DNA of 64,000 nucleotides from an uncultured Clostridia bacterium (GCA_944366945.1 CALVWJ010000006.1:39088-103087); one strand, 5' to 3'; shown: positions 17,213 through 25,856, numbered from the stretch's first letter. Made by a program: numbers and translations. Notes: generated by a model not told the origin, from the sequence alone.

Positions 17213-18571
17213 ATGGCGAGACTTTTTGGAACCGACGGCGTGCGCGGTGTTGCAAACGCTGATCTTTCTTGTGCGCTTGCAATGCAAATCGGTGCGGCAG
17301 GCGCGTATGTGCTTACGAGTGAGGTGCACAATCCGCGCATTCTTGTTGGCATGGATACGCGCAGGAGCGGGGACATGCTGGCGGCTGCCCTTTCGGCAGG
17401 CATTTGTTCCGTTGGTGGGGATGTACTCCATGTGGGCGTAATCCCAACCCCTGCGATGGCTTATTTGGTGCGCCTCTATGAGGCGGATGCGGCAGTGATG
17501 ATCAGTGCTTCGCATAACACCATGGAGTATAACGGCATCAAGTGGTTCGACGGGGATGGCTTCAAACTCTCCGACGCTCTGGAAGATGAGATCGAACGTC
17601 TGATCCGTGAAAAGGTTGAGCTTCCGCGCCCAACGGGCGTTGGCGTAGGACATATGATCGCAGCGCGCCGCGCGGTGGAGGAATATAAGGCTTTTCTGTG
17701 CAGCACAGCGGAAACCCGCTTTGATGGCATGCGCGTTGCGCTTGACTGCGCAAATGGCGCATCGGCAGGTATTGCTGCGGATGTATTCCGAACGCTTGGG
17801 GCAGAAGTTATCGCCCGGAGTGATGAACCGGATGGGTATAACATCAACGCGCGTTGCGGCTCCACACATCCGGAGGCGCTGCAGGAGCTTGTGGTGGAAT
17901 GCGCCGCGGATGTGGGCTTTGCTTTTGACGGCGATGCCGATCGCGTAATCGCCTGCGATGAGCTGGGCAACCTTGTGGATGGGGATCGCATCATCGGGAT
18001 CTGCGGGCATGCGATGCAGCAGGCGGGGACGCTGAAAAATGATGCGGTTGTGGTTACGGTAATGTCCAACCTTGGCCTAAAAAAGCGCATGCGAGCGCTT
18101 GGGATTCATGTGGAAGAGACCGCGGTCGGCGACCGCTATGTGATGGAGCGCATGCGCCAGGGCGGGTTTGTGCTTGGCGGAGAGCAATCCGGCCATATTA
18201 TTTTCCTTGATCGGAATACAACCGGGGATGGAATGCTGACCGCAATCCAAGTTTTGAACGTGCTGCGCGCAAGCGGCAAGCGGATGTCCCGCCTTGCTGC
18301 GGATGTGCCGATCTTCCCCCAGGTGCTTGTGAACGTGGTGGTGGAAAACGGTAAAAAACAGGACGCTATGCAGGATGCCCAAATGCTGGAACGCATTCAT
18401 GCTGTAGAAGCGGAGTTGGGCGAAGCGGGGCGGGTGCTGGTGCGCGCCTCCGGAACGGAACCGCTGATCCGCATAATGTTGGAAGGACAGGATGAGGCGG
18501 AGATCCGAGCGCTCGCGGTTTCCATCGCAAAGGTCCTTGAAAAAAACCATGGCGGGAGAATCCGCCAGTGA
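17213..18571 (+). CDS. glmM: Phosphoglucosamine mutase
   Basis: 452 residues. It begins ARLFGTDGVRGVAN; the phosphoserine loop is ISASHNTMEYNGIK; the metal loop is FDGDADR; the sugar loop GGEQSGH and the C-terminal RASGTEPLIRIMLEG are present. It converts glucosamine-6-phosphate to glucosamine-1-phosphate for peptidoglycan precursor synthesis. The start at MARLF follows CGGAGGACAAC; the frame extends into trxB but that part is not GlmM-like. Overlaps the next gene by GTGA. Confidence 0.97.
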   Translation: MARLFGTDGVRGVANADLSCALAMQIGAAGAYVLTSEVHNPRILVGMDTRRSGDMLAAALSAGICSVGGDVLHVGVIPTPAMAYLVRLYEADAAVMISASHNTMEYNGIKWFDGDGFKLSDALEDEIERLIREKVELPRPTGVGVGHMIAARRAVEEYKAFLCSTAETRFDGMRVALDCANGASAGIAADVFRTLGAEVIARSDEPDGYNINARCGSTHPEALQELVVECAADVGFAFDGDADRVIACDELGNLVDGDRIIGICGHAMQQAGTLKNDAVVVTVMSNLGLKKRMRALGIHVEETAVGDRYVMERMRQGGFVLGGEQSGHIIFLDRNTTGDGMLTAIQVLNVLRASGKRMSRLAADVPIFPQVLVNVVVENGKKQDAMQDAQMLERIHAVEAELGEAGRVLVRASGTEPLIRIMLEGQDEAEIRALAVSIAKVLEKNHGGRIRQ

Positions 18572-19137
18572 ATGGGCTGCCAGAGGGATATACGCTCAAA
18601 CGCAGCAAGCGGAAAACGCTTGCTGTGGAGGTAACACGAACGGGGGAGGTAATCGTTCGCGCGCCTTCCCATATGCCTGCATATGAAATCTTGCACTTCC
18701 TTTCTGCCCATCAAGAATGGATCAGCAGCCATGTAGCGCTGCAGAAGCAGCGCAATATGGCATACCCTGCGCCGGGCTCCAGGGAAGAGGCACAGCTCAA
18801 AGTGCGCGCGAAGGAGCACATCCCGCCGCGCGTTGCCTATTATGCGGACGCAATGGGCCTTGCGCCGGCTTCGGTCAAGATCACCTCGGCAAAAACGCGC
18901 TTTGGAAGCTGCAGCGCAAAAAACGCGCTTTGCTTTTCCTGGCGGCTGATGCAGTACCCGATGGAAGCGGTGGATTATGTTGTTGTGCATGAGCTTGCGC
19001 ACATCGTCCATAAAAACCATGGCAGGGAATTCTATGCGCTGATTGAAAGCGTTCTGCCGGATTACCGGTTGCGGAGGGAATTGTTAAAAAAGATACCGGA
19101 GGGGGAAGAGTGCCATGCTGAATGCAAAGGGTTTTGA
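18568..19137 (+). CDS. YgjP-like metal-dependent protease/hydrolase (DUF45)
   Basis: 189 residues. The C-terminal half has the zinc motif HELAHIVHKNHGREF and, before it, the family motif KTRFGSCSAKNALCFSWRL. These are hallmarks of the SprT/WLM-related YgjP family, predicted zinc metallopeptidases; the substrate is unknown. Start is GTG overlapping the glmM stop (GTGA), which implies translational coupling. The end overlaps the methyltransferase gene by 23 bases. Confidence 0.88.
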   Translation: MNGLPEGYTLKRSKRKTLAVEVTRTGEVIVRAPSHMPAYEILHFLSAHQEWISSHVALQKQRNMAYPAPGSREEAQLKVRAKEHIPPRVAYYADAMGLAPASVKITSAKTRFGSCSAKNALCFSWRLMQYPMEAVDYVVVHELAHIVHKNHGREFYALIESVLPDYRLRRELLKKIPEGEECHAECKGF

Positions 19138-19732
19138 CCTTTGGGCAGATGGATATGATAGAAGCGTACAGTTATCCGAAGCGTCGGATGAATATCCTTT
19201 TGCGGGGTATAAGGATGTTTTAAATGCGGTTTACCGTGCGGTGCACGCTAGGGCGCATGCTTCAGTCCTGGATCTTGGCTTTGGTACCGGTGTTCTGACG
19301 GCAAAGCTTTATGCTGAAGGATATGCAGTGTCCGGCGTGGACTTTTCGCCGAGGATGATCGCGCTTGCCCAGGTGAAAATGCCGGGTGCCCGCCTCATAC
19401 AGGCAGATTTTACACAGGGCATTCCGGCCACCCTTCTTGGAGAGCGATTTGATTTTATTATCAGCACCTATGCGATGCACCATTTAACGGATCCTCAGAA
19501 GGCAGCGCTTTGGCGTGCTTTGCTGCAACAACTTGCGCCGGATGGCGCGCTTATCATTGGCGATGTTGCGTTTGCTACTGAATCCGAACAGGAAGCTTGC
19601 TGCCTGCGTGCCGGCGATGGGTGGGACAACGATGAAGCATATGTTGTTGCACAACGGTTTTACACGGAGTTTCCAGGCCTGCGGTTTGAACGGATTTCCC
19701 ACTGCGCTGGAATACTGACCTTAAAGCGTTAG
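19115..19732 (+). CDS. Class I SAM-dependent methyltransferase (YrrT-like)
   Basis: 205 residues. SAM-binding motif I is VLDLGFGTGVLTAKL (about 48-62), followed by VSGVDFSPRMIALA and the later FDFIISTYAMHHL. The N-terminus FDLWADGYDRSV resembles YrrT/UbiE-like small-molecule methyltransferases. The substrate cannot be told. The start (ATG within the previous gene) follows GAGGGGGAAGAG. It is the last gene of the glmM group. Confidence 0.82.
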   Translation: MLNAKGFDLWADGYDRSVQLSEASDEYPFAGYKDVLNAVYRAVHARAHASVLDLGFGTGVLTAKLYAEGYAVSGVDFSPRMIALAQVKMPGARLIQADFTQGIPATLLGERFDFIISTYAMHHLTDPQKAALWRALLQQLAPDGALIIGDVAFATESEQEACCLRAGDGWDNDEAYVVAQRFYTEFPGLRFERISHCAGILTLKR

Positions 19733-20084
19733 CCTAGAAAGGATACTTAAAAGCTGATTCTTAGAAAAGAGCATTATTATGCAGCGAAAAGGAACTGGCA
19801 TTTAAGATTGGACAAACTGGTTCATTGAATGCATGAATGGCTGCACATAATAAGGATCCAATGCATTGGCCATAGCGCCAATGCGGAGGAGCAGAATCGC
19901 CGGCAAAGCGGGGGAGCAAATGCTTTTCAATGATACGATGCCGGCAAGCTGCCCAGATACACGGAGCTTTTGGCTGCATCGCTTGTTTCACAGCCTGTAA
20001 ACGATCAGCATGCGGGTTATTTTCATTGTGCTGATGCCTATTTTTACTCTTATTGACTTAGCTTAGGCAATAATGCAGATACAG
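19733..20084. other. Intergenic region without a recognised gene
   Basis: About 350 bases between convergent genes. It contains a perfect 8-bp inverted repeat, GCATTGGC (19863-19870) / GCCAATGC (19877-19884), without a T-tract. Short open frames have no usable ribosome binding site. I see no gene here. Confidence 0.5.
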
Positions 20085-20128
20085 AACAAAGGAAGCCGCG
20101 CGAGATGATTTGCGTGGCTTCCTTTGTT
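20085..20128 (-). terminator. Terminator of glyQS
   Basis: A 13-bp perfect stem, AACAAAGGAAGCC (20085-20097) / GGCTTCCTTTGTT (20116-20128), 67 bases past the glyQS stop. The U-tract is modest, so efficiency may be limited, but position and stem length argue for a terminator. Confidence 0.75.
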
Positions 20129-20195
20129 GATGTGGCAGCAGAAACTGCCATGTGATTTATTGGCGTGTTTCCCGACAAGATGTGCCTGGAGAAAC

Positions 20196-21587
20196 TCAAA
20201 AATCGATTGCGTTGTCGATATAGGCAACAAGGCCGCTGATTGGCACCCGCACCTGCTGCATGGTATCGCGGTCACGCACAGTAACGGTTTCATCTTCGAG
20301 TGTGTCGAAGTCGATGGTGATGCACAGCGGGGTTCCAATTTCATCTTCCCGGCGGTAACGCTTTCCAATGGCACCAGTTTCATCGTAATCGACCATAAAG
20401 CGCTTTGCAAGCATAGCATATACTTCTTTTGCCTTATCGCCAAGCTTGTTCTTTTGCAGCGGCAAAACAGCAGCCTTGAAGGGGGCAAGCGCAGGGTGGA
20501 GGTGCAGTACATTGCGGATATCGCCGCCCTCAAGGGTCTCTTCATCGTAAGCGTCGCAAAGGAAAGCAAGCGCCACACGATCTGCGCCAAGCGAAGGCTC
20601 GATACAATAGGGGATGTATTTTTCGTTTGTGAAGGGATCCTGGTATTCAAAGCTTATGCCAGAGTGGTTCGCATGGGCTTTTAAGTCAAAATCTGTGCGG
20701 CTCGCAACGCCCCAGAGCTCGCCCCAGCCAAACGGGAACAGGAATTCGATATCCGTGGTGCCGTTGGAATAATGGGAAAGCTCTTCTTTTGCATGCTCCC
20801 GCAGGCGAATGCTCGCTTCCTGCATCCCGAGCGAGAGCAGGAAGTTTTTGCAGAACTCTTTCCAATAAGCGTACCATTCAAGCTCCGTGCCAGGCGCGCA
20901 GAAAAACTCCAGCTCCATCTGCTCGAATTCGCGCGTGCGGAAAGTGAAATTACCGGGCGTAATTTCATTACGGAAGGATTTGCCGATCTGCGCAATGCCA
21001 AAGGGGATCTTTTTGCGCGTTGTGCGCTGCACGTTCTTGAAATTCACGAAAATCCCCTGCGCGGTCTCGGGGCGCAGGTAAATTTCGCTCGAGGAATCCT
21101 CCGTAACCCCCTGGAAGGTTTTAAACATCATATTAAATTTGCGGATGCTCGTAAAATCCGCCTTGCCGCATTCGGGGCAAACGATTCCCTGCTCTGCAAT
21201 GTATTGCGACATTTGCTCGTTCGTCCAGCCATCGGGGTGGATATCCGTAAGGCCATGCTCGTTCGCATAGTCTTCAATCAGTTTATCTGCCCGAAAGCGC
21301 GCCTTGCAGGATTTGCAATCCATTAGCGGGTCGTTGAAATTCACTACATGCCCAGAGGCAACCCAGGTTTCCGGGTTCATAAGGATAGCCGAATCCATAC
21401 CGACATTATAAGGGCTTTCTTGAACGAATTTGCGCCACCAAGCTTTTTTAACATTGTTTTTAAATTCTACGCCGAGCGGGCCATAGTCCCAGGTGTTGGC
21501 TAAGCCACCATAGATTTCAGATCCAGCAAAGATAAAGCCGCGGTTTTTGCAAAGAGCGACGATTTTGTCCATCCCAAAACGGGCCAT
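20196..21587 (-). CDS. glyQS: Glycyl-tRNA synthetase, dimeric (class II)
   Basis: 463 residues. N-terminal [21 protein letters not shown] and the class II motifs ([30 protein letters not shown]) identify the alpha2-type GlyRS also called GlyS/GlyQS, not the alpha2beta2 type. A C-terminal anticodon-binding domain covers about the last 95 residues. A CxxC pair (CKSCK) and CPECGK suggest a zinc site in the insertion. AGGAGG lies before the ATG. The leader is too short for a T-box. Confidence 0.97.
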   Translation of the reverse strand: MARFGMDKIVALCKNRGFIFAGSEIYGGLANTWDYGPLGVEFKNNVKKAWWRKFVQESPYNVGMDSAILMNPETWVASGHVVNFNDPLMDCKSCKARFRADKLIEDYANEHGLTDIHPDGWTNEQMSQYIAEQGIVCPECGKADFTSIRKFNMMFKTFQGVTEDSSSEIYLRPETAQGIFVNFKNVQRTTRKKIPFGIAQIGKSFRNEITPGNFTFRTREFEQMELEFFCAPGTELEWYAYWKEFCKNFLLSLGMQEASIRLREHAKEELSHYSNGTTDIEFLFPFGWGELWGVASRTDFDLKAHANHSGISFEYQDPFTNEKYIPYCIEPSLGADRVALAFLCDAYDEETLEGGDIRNVLHLHPALAPFKAAVLPLQKNKLGDKAKEVYAMLAKRFMVDYDETGAIGKRYRREDEIGTPLCITIDFDTLEDETVTVRDRDTMQQVRVPISGLVAYIDNAIDF

Positions 21588-21639
21588 ACGAGATATCCTC
21601 CTAAAAACAGTTCACATTTTCAATTCAAGCAGTACGAAT

Positions 21640-21667
21640 ATCATAACATAGAGAACCTTTTTGTCAA
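21640..21667 (-). promoter_or_regulatory. Sigma-A-type promoter of glyQS
   Basis: On the minus strand TTGACA (21667-21662), 16-base spacer, TATGAT (21645-21640), giving a leader of about 45 bases. Confidence 0.82.
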
Positions 21668-21731
21668 GAGAAAAGCCACATATGACGCTAAACACAGGCA
21701 CTTTGAAGAAGCACACATCTTGGCGGAAATG

Positions 21732-21740
21732 CGTACTATA
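21732..21740 (+). promoter_or_regulatory. Possible sigma-K/E-like -10 for the cysteine-rich protein
   Basis: CGTACTATA resembles the mother-cell sigma-K -10 CATAnnnTA with one mismatch, and AC dinucleotides lie 15 and 17 bases upstream (21713-21716), as in sigma-K -35 elements. No good sigma-A promoter is visible. This is a weak match. Confidence 0.22.
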
Positions 21741-21790
21741 TCGTAGCAAGGGCCGAGAGGCCGGCAACAAAATGAAGGAGGAGACACAAA

Positions 21791-22033
21791 ATGTGTAATT
21801 GGGGTACCTGTGGCGGTAATAACTGTTGGTGGATCATTATTCTGATCCTGCTTGCCAGCGGTTGTGGCGGCTGCGGCTGCGATAATGACTGCGGCTGCGG
21901 CAATAACTGGTGGTGGATCATTATTCTGATTCTGCTCGCCGGCGGTTTCAACGGCTGTGGCTGCGGTTGTGACAACGACTGCGGCTGCGGATGCAACTCG
22001 AACAACAACAATAACTGTGGCTGCGGCTGCTAA
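21791..22033 (+). CDS. Cysteine/glycine-rich small protein with two WWIIILILLA segments
   Basis: 80 residues, 17 of them Cys, plus many Gly and Asn. The order is: Cys-rich head, short hydrophobic segment (WWIIILILLA, residues 13-22), Cys/Gly cluster ending CDNDCGCG, a second near-copy of the whole unit (38-67), and an Asn/Cys tail. AAGGAGGAG precedes the ATG and a strong terminator follows, so it is a real monocistronic gene. I recognise no named family; small proteins with Trp-Ile-Leu cores flanked by Gly/Cys tracts occur in spore-forming Firmicutes. A cross-linked coat or membrane-associated protein is a guess. Confidence 0.8.
   Translation: MCNWGTCGGNNCWWIIILILLASGCGGCGCDNDCGCGNNWWWIIILILLAGGFNGCGCGCDNDCGCGCNSNNNNNCGCGC
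21818..21991 (+). repeat. Internal tandem duplication in the cysteine-rich gene
   Basis: Residues 10-37 (21818-21901) and 38-67 (21902-21991) are near-identical units: NN-(C/W)-WW?-IIILILLA, then Cys/Gly, then CDNDCGCG. The DNA is also similar (shared GGTGGATCATTATTCTGAT), pointing to a recent duplication. Confidence 0.8.
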
Positions 22034-22073
22034 CGGATCGTGCTGCAGGCATGGGTTAAGACCGCAAAATGCG

Positions 22074-22109
22074 GCGGCACGGCAATTCCTGCCGTGCCGC
22101 ATGCTTTTT
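22074..22109 (+). terminator. Rho-independent terminator after the cysteine-rich gene
   Basis: An 11-bp perfect stem, GCGGCACGGCA (22074-22084) / TGCCGTGCCGC (22090-22100), 5-base loop, then ATGCTTTTT. Confidence 0.85.
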
Positions 22110-22345
22110 ACGGTGCTATAAAAGGCACAAGAAGTTCACAAAAGTTTTTCTTTTTAGAGTCTCAGCATTGAAATGCCTTCCAAATTACGTTAAACTATAT
22201 ATGTAATTCATGTTTCTTACCATAACGGAGCAGCGAAAGCGGGGATTCACGGCATCTTTCCTACTTTCAAGAATAAGGTTCCCTAATTTTATGGCTTTGT
22301 GCCTGGAAAGAAACAATATTTATTAAGGAAAGGAAGGTTTCTTGC
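22110..22345. other. Leader region of the purine permease gene
   Basis: About 235 A+T-rich bases. Because permeases of this class are often riboswitch-controlled I looked for the purine riboswitch core and did not find it. A small hairpin (GCAGCGAAAGC) and possible -10-like TATATAT (22195-22201) are visible. The control of the permease is unresolved. Confidence 0.4.
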
Positions 22346-23704
22346 ATGTTGGAAAAGTTCTTCAAACTGAAAGAAAATGGAACAAAACTCTCAACTGAAA
22401 TCGTAGCCGGCCTTACGACGTTTTTTGCAATGTCGTATATCATCATTGTTAACCCGGCAATCCTCTCTGAGTCCGGCATGGAGTGGGGCGCGGTATTCCT
22501 TGCCACTATTATTGCATCTATCATCGGAACGCTGGTGATGGGTCTTGTTGCAAATGTACCCTATGCACAAGCGCCGGGCATGGGTCTGAACGCATTTTTT
22601 GTTTACACTGTATGCTTTGGCCTGGGCTTTACATGGCAACAGGCTCTTTCTATGGTCTTTATATGCGGCGTGCTGAATATTATCATTACCGTAACAAAGG
22701 TTCGGAAGTACATTATTAAGGCAATTCCAGAAAGCCTGCAAAATGCAATCGGCGGGGGCATTGGTATTTTTATTGCCTATATCGGCCTTCTGAATGTGGG
22801 GATCATTAACTTCGGTGGCGGCGTGCCCGCGCTTTCTACGCTGGATCAGCCCAGCTTTTGGGTGTTTCTGATCGGCCTTGCGCTTATTATCGTGCTACTT
22901 GTGCTCAAGGTGAAGGGCGCTGTACTCATCGCGATTATTGCAACGACCATTATTGGAATTCCGTTCGGTGTTACTACCATGCAGGAATCCGTGAGCTTCT
23001 CTGAAGCCTGTGCGGCGCTGCCCACCACGTTCCTTGCCATCTTCAAAGAAGGCGGAATCAGCAGTCTGTTCTCCGATGCTGCAAAGATTCCGCTTGTTCT
23101 GATCACAATCTTCTCCTTCAGCCTTTCTGATACGTTCGATACCATTGGTACGTTTATCGGCACTGGCCGCCGCAGCGGCATCTTCAGCGCTGAAGATGAA
23201 AAGGCGATGGAGTCTGGTTCTGGATTCAAATCAAAGATGGATAAGGCGCTCTTTGCAGATGCGACTGCTACCTCTATTGGCGCACTCATCGGCACATCTA
23301 ACACTACGACCTACGTTGAAAGTGCTGCAGGCATTGGCGCTGGCGGCCGTACGGGCCTTACCTCGGTTGTGGTTGCAATTTGCTTTGCAATCTCAGCCTT
23401 CCTGGCCACGTTTGTCAGCGCGGTTCCCTATGCTGCAACCGCTCCTGCCCTCGTTGCTGTTGGCGTGATGATGATGTCGGCCTTCAAAGAAATCGAGTGG
23501 ACGGATCTGGATGAAGCGATTCCGGCATTTTTTGCTGGTGTATTTATGGCCCTTTGCTATAGCATCTCCTACGGCATTGCGGCGGGCTTTATCTTCTACT
23601 GCATCGTGAAAATCTGCAAGAAGCAGGCAAAGGGAATCCATCCGATTCTGTGGGTATCCACGATTCTGTTTATCCTAAACTTCGTTCTGCTTGCGCTGAT
23701 TTAA
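22346..23704 (+). CDS. NCS2 family purine permease (AzgA/PbuG type)
   Basis: 452 residues with about 12 membrane helices. The N-terminus EIVAGLTTFFAMSYIIIVNP, QAPGMGLNAFF, and DTFDTIGTFIGTGR with GTSNTTTYVESAAGIGAGGRTGL are signatures of the AzgA-like branch, which imports adenine, guanine or hypoxanthine with protons. Which purine is used is not readable. AAGGAAAGGAAGG precedes the ATG. It stands alone between two terminators. Confidence 0.93.
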   Translation: MLEKFFKLKENGTKLSTEIVAGLTTFFAMSYIIIVNPAILSESGMEWGAVFLATIIASIIGTLVMGLVANVPYAQAPGMGLNAFFVYTVCFGLGFTWQQALSMVFICGVLNIIITVTKVRKYIIKAIPESLQNAIGGGIGIFIAYIGLLNVGIINFGGGVPALSTLDQPSFWVFLIGLALIIVLLVLKVKGAVLIAIIATTIIGIPFGVTTMQESVSFSEACAALPTTFLAIFKEGGISSLFSDAAKIPLVLITIFSFSLSDTFDTIGTFIGTGRRSGIFSAEDEKAMESGSGFKSKMDKALFADATATSIGALIGTSNTTTYVESAAGIGAGGRTGLTSVVVAICFAISAFLATFVSAVPYAATAPALVAVGVMMMSAFKEIEWTDLDEAIPAFFAGVFMALCYSISYGIAAGFIFYCIVKICKKQAKGIHPILWVSTILFILNFVLLALI

Positions 23705-23725
23705 GCAAAGTAGAAAAATGCTTCA

Positions 23726-23755
23726 AGGCGGCGAATTTTCGCCGCCTGCTTTTTC
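23726..23755 (+). terminator. Rho-independent terminator of the purine permease
   Basis: A 10-bp perfect stem, AGGCGGCGAA (23726-23735) / TTCGCCGCCT (23738-23747), followed by GCTTTTT. Confidence 0.9.
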
Positions 23756-23872
23756 CCGAATTTTAATTCGAAAAAGTTTACTTGCGTTTTCCAATAGAAT
23801 CCAGTAACGTAGTATTGCTGCTACCGTATTGCGTTTTCGACGTTCGCAGTTAGAAAAGGATGGAGGATATGG

Positions 23873-24025
23873 ATGAAAAAATTCAGCGCCCTATACCCAC
23901 TTCTTACAGCTGCTTTGCTCCTAATTGCAGCTTTCTTGATTTGCTTTGGCCTCGCAAACGATGAGTTTAAGCGTGTACTGTCAAAGGCTGCGTCCATTTG
24001 TTTGGAATGCATTGGAATCGGGTAA
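23873..24025 (+). CDS. Small membrane CxxC protein, CD1871A-like
   Basis: 50 residues: a single membrane helix (about 8-27) and a C-terminal tail ending SICLECIGIG with a CxxC pair four residues from the end. The pattern of one helix, a charged linker and terminal ICLECIGIG is that of the CD1871A family of CxxC-motif proteins seen beside membrane ferredoxins in Clostridia. GGAGG lies 6 bases before the ATG. The ferredoxin gene starts 4 bases after its stop and a TlpA-like gene follows, so this is a membrane thiol/electron-transfer operon. The biochemical role is unknown. Confidence 0.82.
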   Translation: MKKFSALYPLLTAALLLIAAFLICFGLANDEFKRVLSKAASICLECIGIG

Positions 24026-24029
24026 GCGT

Positions 24030-24920
24030 ATGAAAAATACTAAGAAACGTTTTTTTCGCCCAATCATCCAGCTGCTCAGCACGCTGGCACTCAATTTAAA
24101 TATAACGGGATTTGCAGAGGGAAGCATTTATACCGGGCACTTCAAAGGCGTATGCATTCCAGTACTCAATTGTTATTCCTGCCCCGGCGCGCTCGGTGCG
24201 TGCCCCATTGGCGCTTTGCAATCCTCCTTTGCGGCAATTGGCGGCAAAATAGCATATTATGTGCTCGGCATGCTCCTGCTGTTTGCGCTTACCCTTGGCC
24301 GGTTTTTCTGCGGGTGGCTTTGCCCGTTCGGCGCATTGCAGGGTTTGCTGCATAAAGTACCAGTACGCAAGGCAGAGATTCCCAAACGGGCAGACGCGGC
24401 GCTGCGTTATCTCAAATACGCTGTATTGGTTGTGCTGGTTGTGGCCCTTCCTTTGTTTATGCGTAATGGCGTGGATATGAGCGCACCGTATTTCTGCAAG
24501 TGGCTTTGCCCTGCAGGAACGTTGGAAGGCGGCGTGCCTCTTGCGCTGACCAACGAAATGGTGCGAGGGGCGCTCGGCGCGCAATTCGCCTGGAAGCTAT
24601 CGCTTGCTGTAGGGATTGTTGTGCTTTGCTTGTTCCTCTATCGGCCATTCTGTAAATACCTTTGCCCGCTTGGCGCGTTTTATGGCCTGTTTTCTAAGCT
24701 AAGCTTGTATCGCTACGCAGTAGATTCAAATGCATGCACCCAATGTGGCGCTTGCAGACGCGCTTGCAAAATGGGCGTTGACCCAATGCGGGAGCCGAAC
24801 AGCCGGGAGTGCATCCGCTGCGGAGACTGCAAACGCGCATGCCCGGTTGGCGCATTAAAAAACAGCACCTGTTTTGGAGAACAAAAACAGGATTCCATTA
24901 AAAAAGGAGATGTAAGATGA
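24030..24920 (+). CDS. Membrane-bound 4Fe-4S ferredoxin (NapH/YccM-like)
   Basis: 296 residues. About five membrane helices, with cysteine motifs CGWLCPFGALQG, CKWLCPAGTLEG and CKYLCPLGAF between them, and two classical ferredoxin clusters at the C-terminus (CTQCGACRRACKM and CIRCGDCKRACPVGAL). Such proteins carry electrons across or along the membrane. Start chosen at MKNTKKRFF, right after the CxxC gene; the frame runs further upstream through that gene. Overlaps the TlpA-like gene by ATGA, so the three proteins are probably made together to supply electrons to an extracytoplasmic thiol pathway. Confidence 0.88.
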   Translation: MKNTKKRFFRPIIQLLSTLALNLNITGFAEGSIYTGHFKGVCIPVLNCYSCPGALGACPIGALQSSFAAIGGKIAYYVLGMLLLFALTLGRFFCGWLCPFGALQGLLHKVPVRKAEIPKRADAALRYLKYAVLVVLVVALPLFMRNGVDMSAPYFCKWLCPAGTLEGGVPLALTNEMVRGALGAQFAWKLSLAVGIVVLCLFLYRPFCKYLCPLGAFYGLFSKLSLYRYAVDSNACTQCGACRRACKMGVDPMREPNSRECIRCGDCKRACPVGALKNSTCFGEQKQDSIKKGDVR

Positions 24921-25546
24921 AAAAAACAATTTGCTTAGGAATGATCCTTAGCATGCTGTGCATTCTGCTCGGTGGATGCGCGCAGTTGGAACAGAACGCA
25001 GTGCCTCCAACTCCGGATGTGGCGCCGACACAGCCTGTGGAAACGCCAGGAAGGGCGGAAGACGTGAAGGAAACGGAAGAACCTATCCAGGAAACGCCGG
25101 AGCCTGCCGCGTTTGCGTTTGATACGGTGGATCTTGAGGGTAATGCTGTCAATACGCGGGACTTTGCTGCGCAATATGATTTGACGCTCGTGAATTTTTG
25201 GGCGACTTGGTGCGGCCCATGCGTGAGCGAGATGCCGGAATTGCAGAGCTTAAACGAAGAGTTCTCAGCGGCAACCGATGGAGCGCGCGTAGGAATCCTT
25301 GGGGTATGGCTGGATACCGAGAGCCGCTCCGACATGGAGGCTGTCCTTGACTATACAGGAGCAAGGTACCCCATGGTGGAGTTCCAATCCACAATGCAAA
25401 ATTCAGTTGCTCTTCAATATATCCCTGCCACCATTTTTCTGGATAAGGAAGGAGCTATTGTAGGTGATCCTATCGTAGGTGCACAAGATGCGGCTGGCTG
25501 GCGCACTGAAATACAAGCGCGGCTCGCCGAGCTTGGGCTGGCATAA
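24917..25546 (+). CDS. TlpA/ResA-like thioredoxin-fold lipoprotein
   Basis: 209 residues. Lipoprotein signal peptide ending LLGGC (Cys about residue 21), a Pro/Glu/Thr-rich linker to about residue 60, then a thioredoxin fold with FWATWCGPCVSEMPEL and the cis-Pro loop IPATIFLDKEG. TlpA/ResA proteins reduce disulfides outside the membrane, for example in cytochrome maturation or repair of methionine sulfoxide reductases. It is the last gene of the CxxC-ferredoxin operon, whose membrane ferredoxin could be its electron source (inference). Confidence 0.9.
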   Translation: MKKTICLGMILSMLCILLGGCAQLEQNAVPPTPDVAPTQPVETPGRAEDVKETEEPIQETPEPAAFAFDTVDLEGNAVNTRDFAAQYDLTLVNFWATWCGPCVSEMPELQSLNEEFSAATDGARVGILGVWLDTESRSDMEAVLDYTGARYPMVEFQSTMQNSVALQYIPATIFLDKEGAIVGDPIVGAQDAAGWRTEIQARLAELGLA

Positions 25547-25564
25547 GAGCAGGATAAGATGAGG

Positions 25565-25597
25565 AAAAGGCAGAGTGGTTTGCGCTCTGCCTTTTTG
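25565..25597. terminator. Bidirectional terminator between converging genes
   Basis: An 11-bp perfect stem, AAAAGGCAGAG (25565-25575) / CTCTGCCTTTT (25585-25595), with a T-run on the plus strand and A-run on the left side, serving both the TlpA operon and the GIY-YIG/LUD operon. Confidence 0.85.
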
Positions 25598-25852
25598 TTA
25601 GTATTCCAGCTTCTGTGTCGCAATGAGGAATGCTTTTTGCGCATGCGTTAAGCGCTTAAGCGCGCATTCACGGCGCATCGCTTCCCGCCGGTCTGAAAAG
25701 GATTCCGAATAGGCAAGCGTCACAGGACGGCGCGCACGGGTATACTTTGCACCGCGGCCAAGGTTATGCGCACGCACGCGGGCGGCAAGATCTGCGGTGT
25801 AGCCGGAATAAAACGTTCCATCCGCGCAGCGCAGAATATAAGCATAGTACAT
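25598..25852 (-). CDS. GIY-YIG nuclease-like protein (UPF0213)
   Basis: 84 residues, a stand-alone GIY-YIG domain. The family motif reads YYAYILRCADGTFYSGYT, with GRGAKYTRARRP and the later E in RRECALKRL. UPF0213/YhbQ proteins have this size and uncertain function in DNA repair or RNA processing. Start at MYYAYIL lies 4 bases after the stop of the LUD gene, whose last codons (GAGGA) supply the ribosome binding site; the frame extends upstream into that gene without sense. Confidence 0.88.
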   Translation of the reverse strand: MYYAYILRCADGTFYSGYTADLAARVRAHNLGRGAKYTRARRPVTLAYSESFSDRREAMRRECALKRLTHAQKAFLIATQKLEY

Positions 25853-25856
25853 GGCG

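Noticed and set aside
21588..21640. T-box leader of glyQS
   Set aside because: The promoter leaves only about 45 bases of leader and there is no T-box sequence or terminator/antiterminator pair.
22110..22345. Purine riboswitch in front of the AzgA-like permease
   Set aside because: The conserved core and loop sequences of purine riboswitches were looked for and are not present; only a small hairpin is visible.
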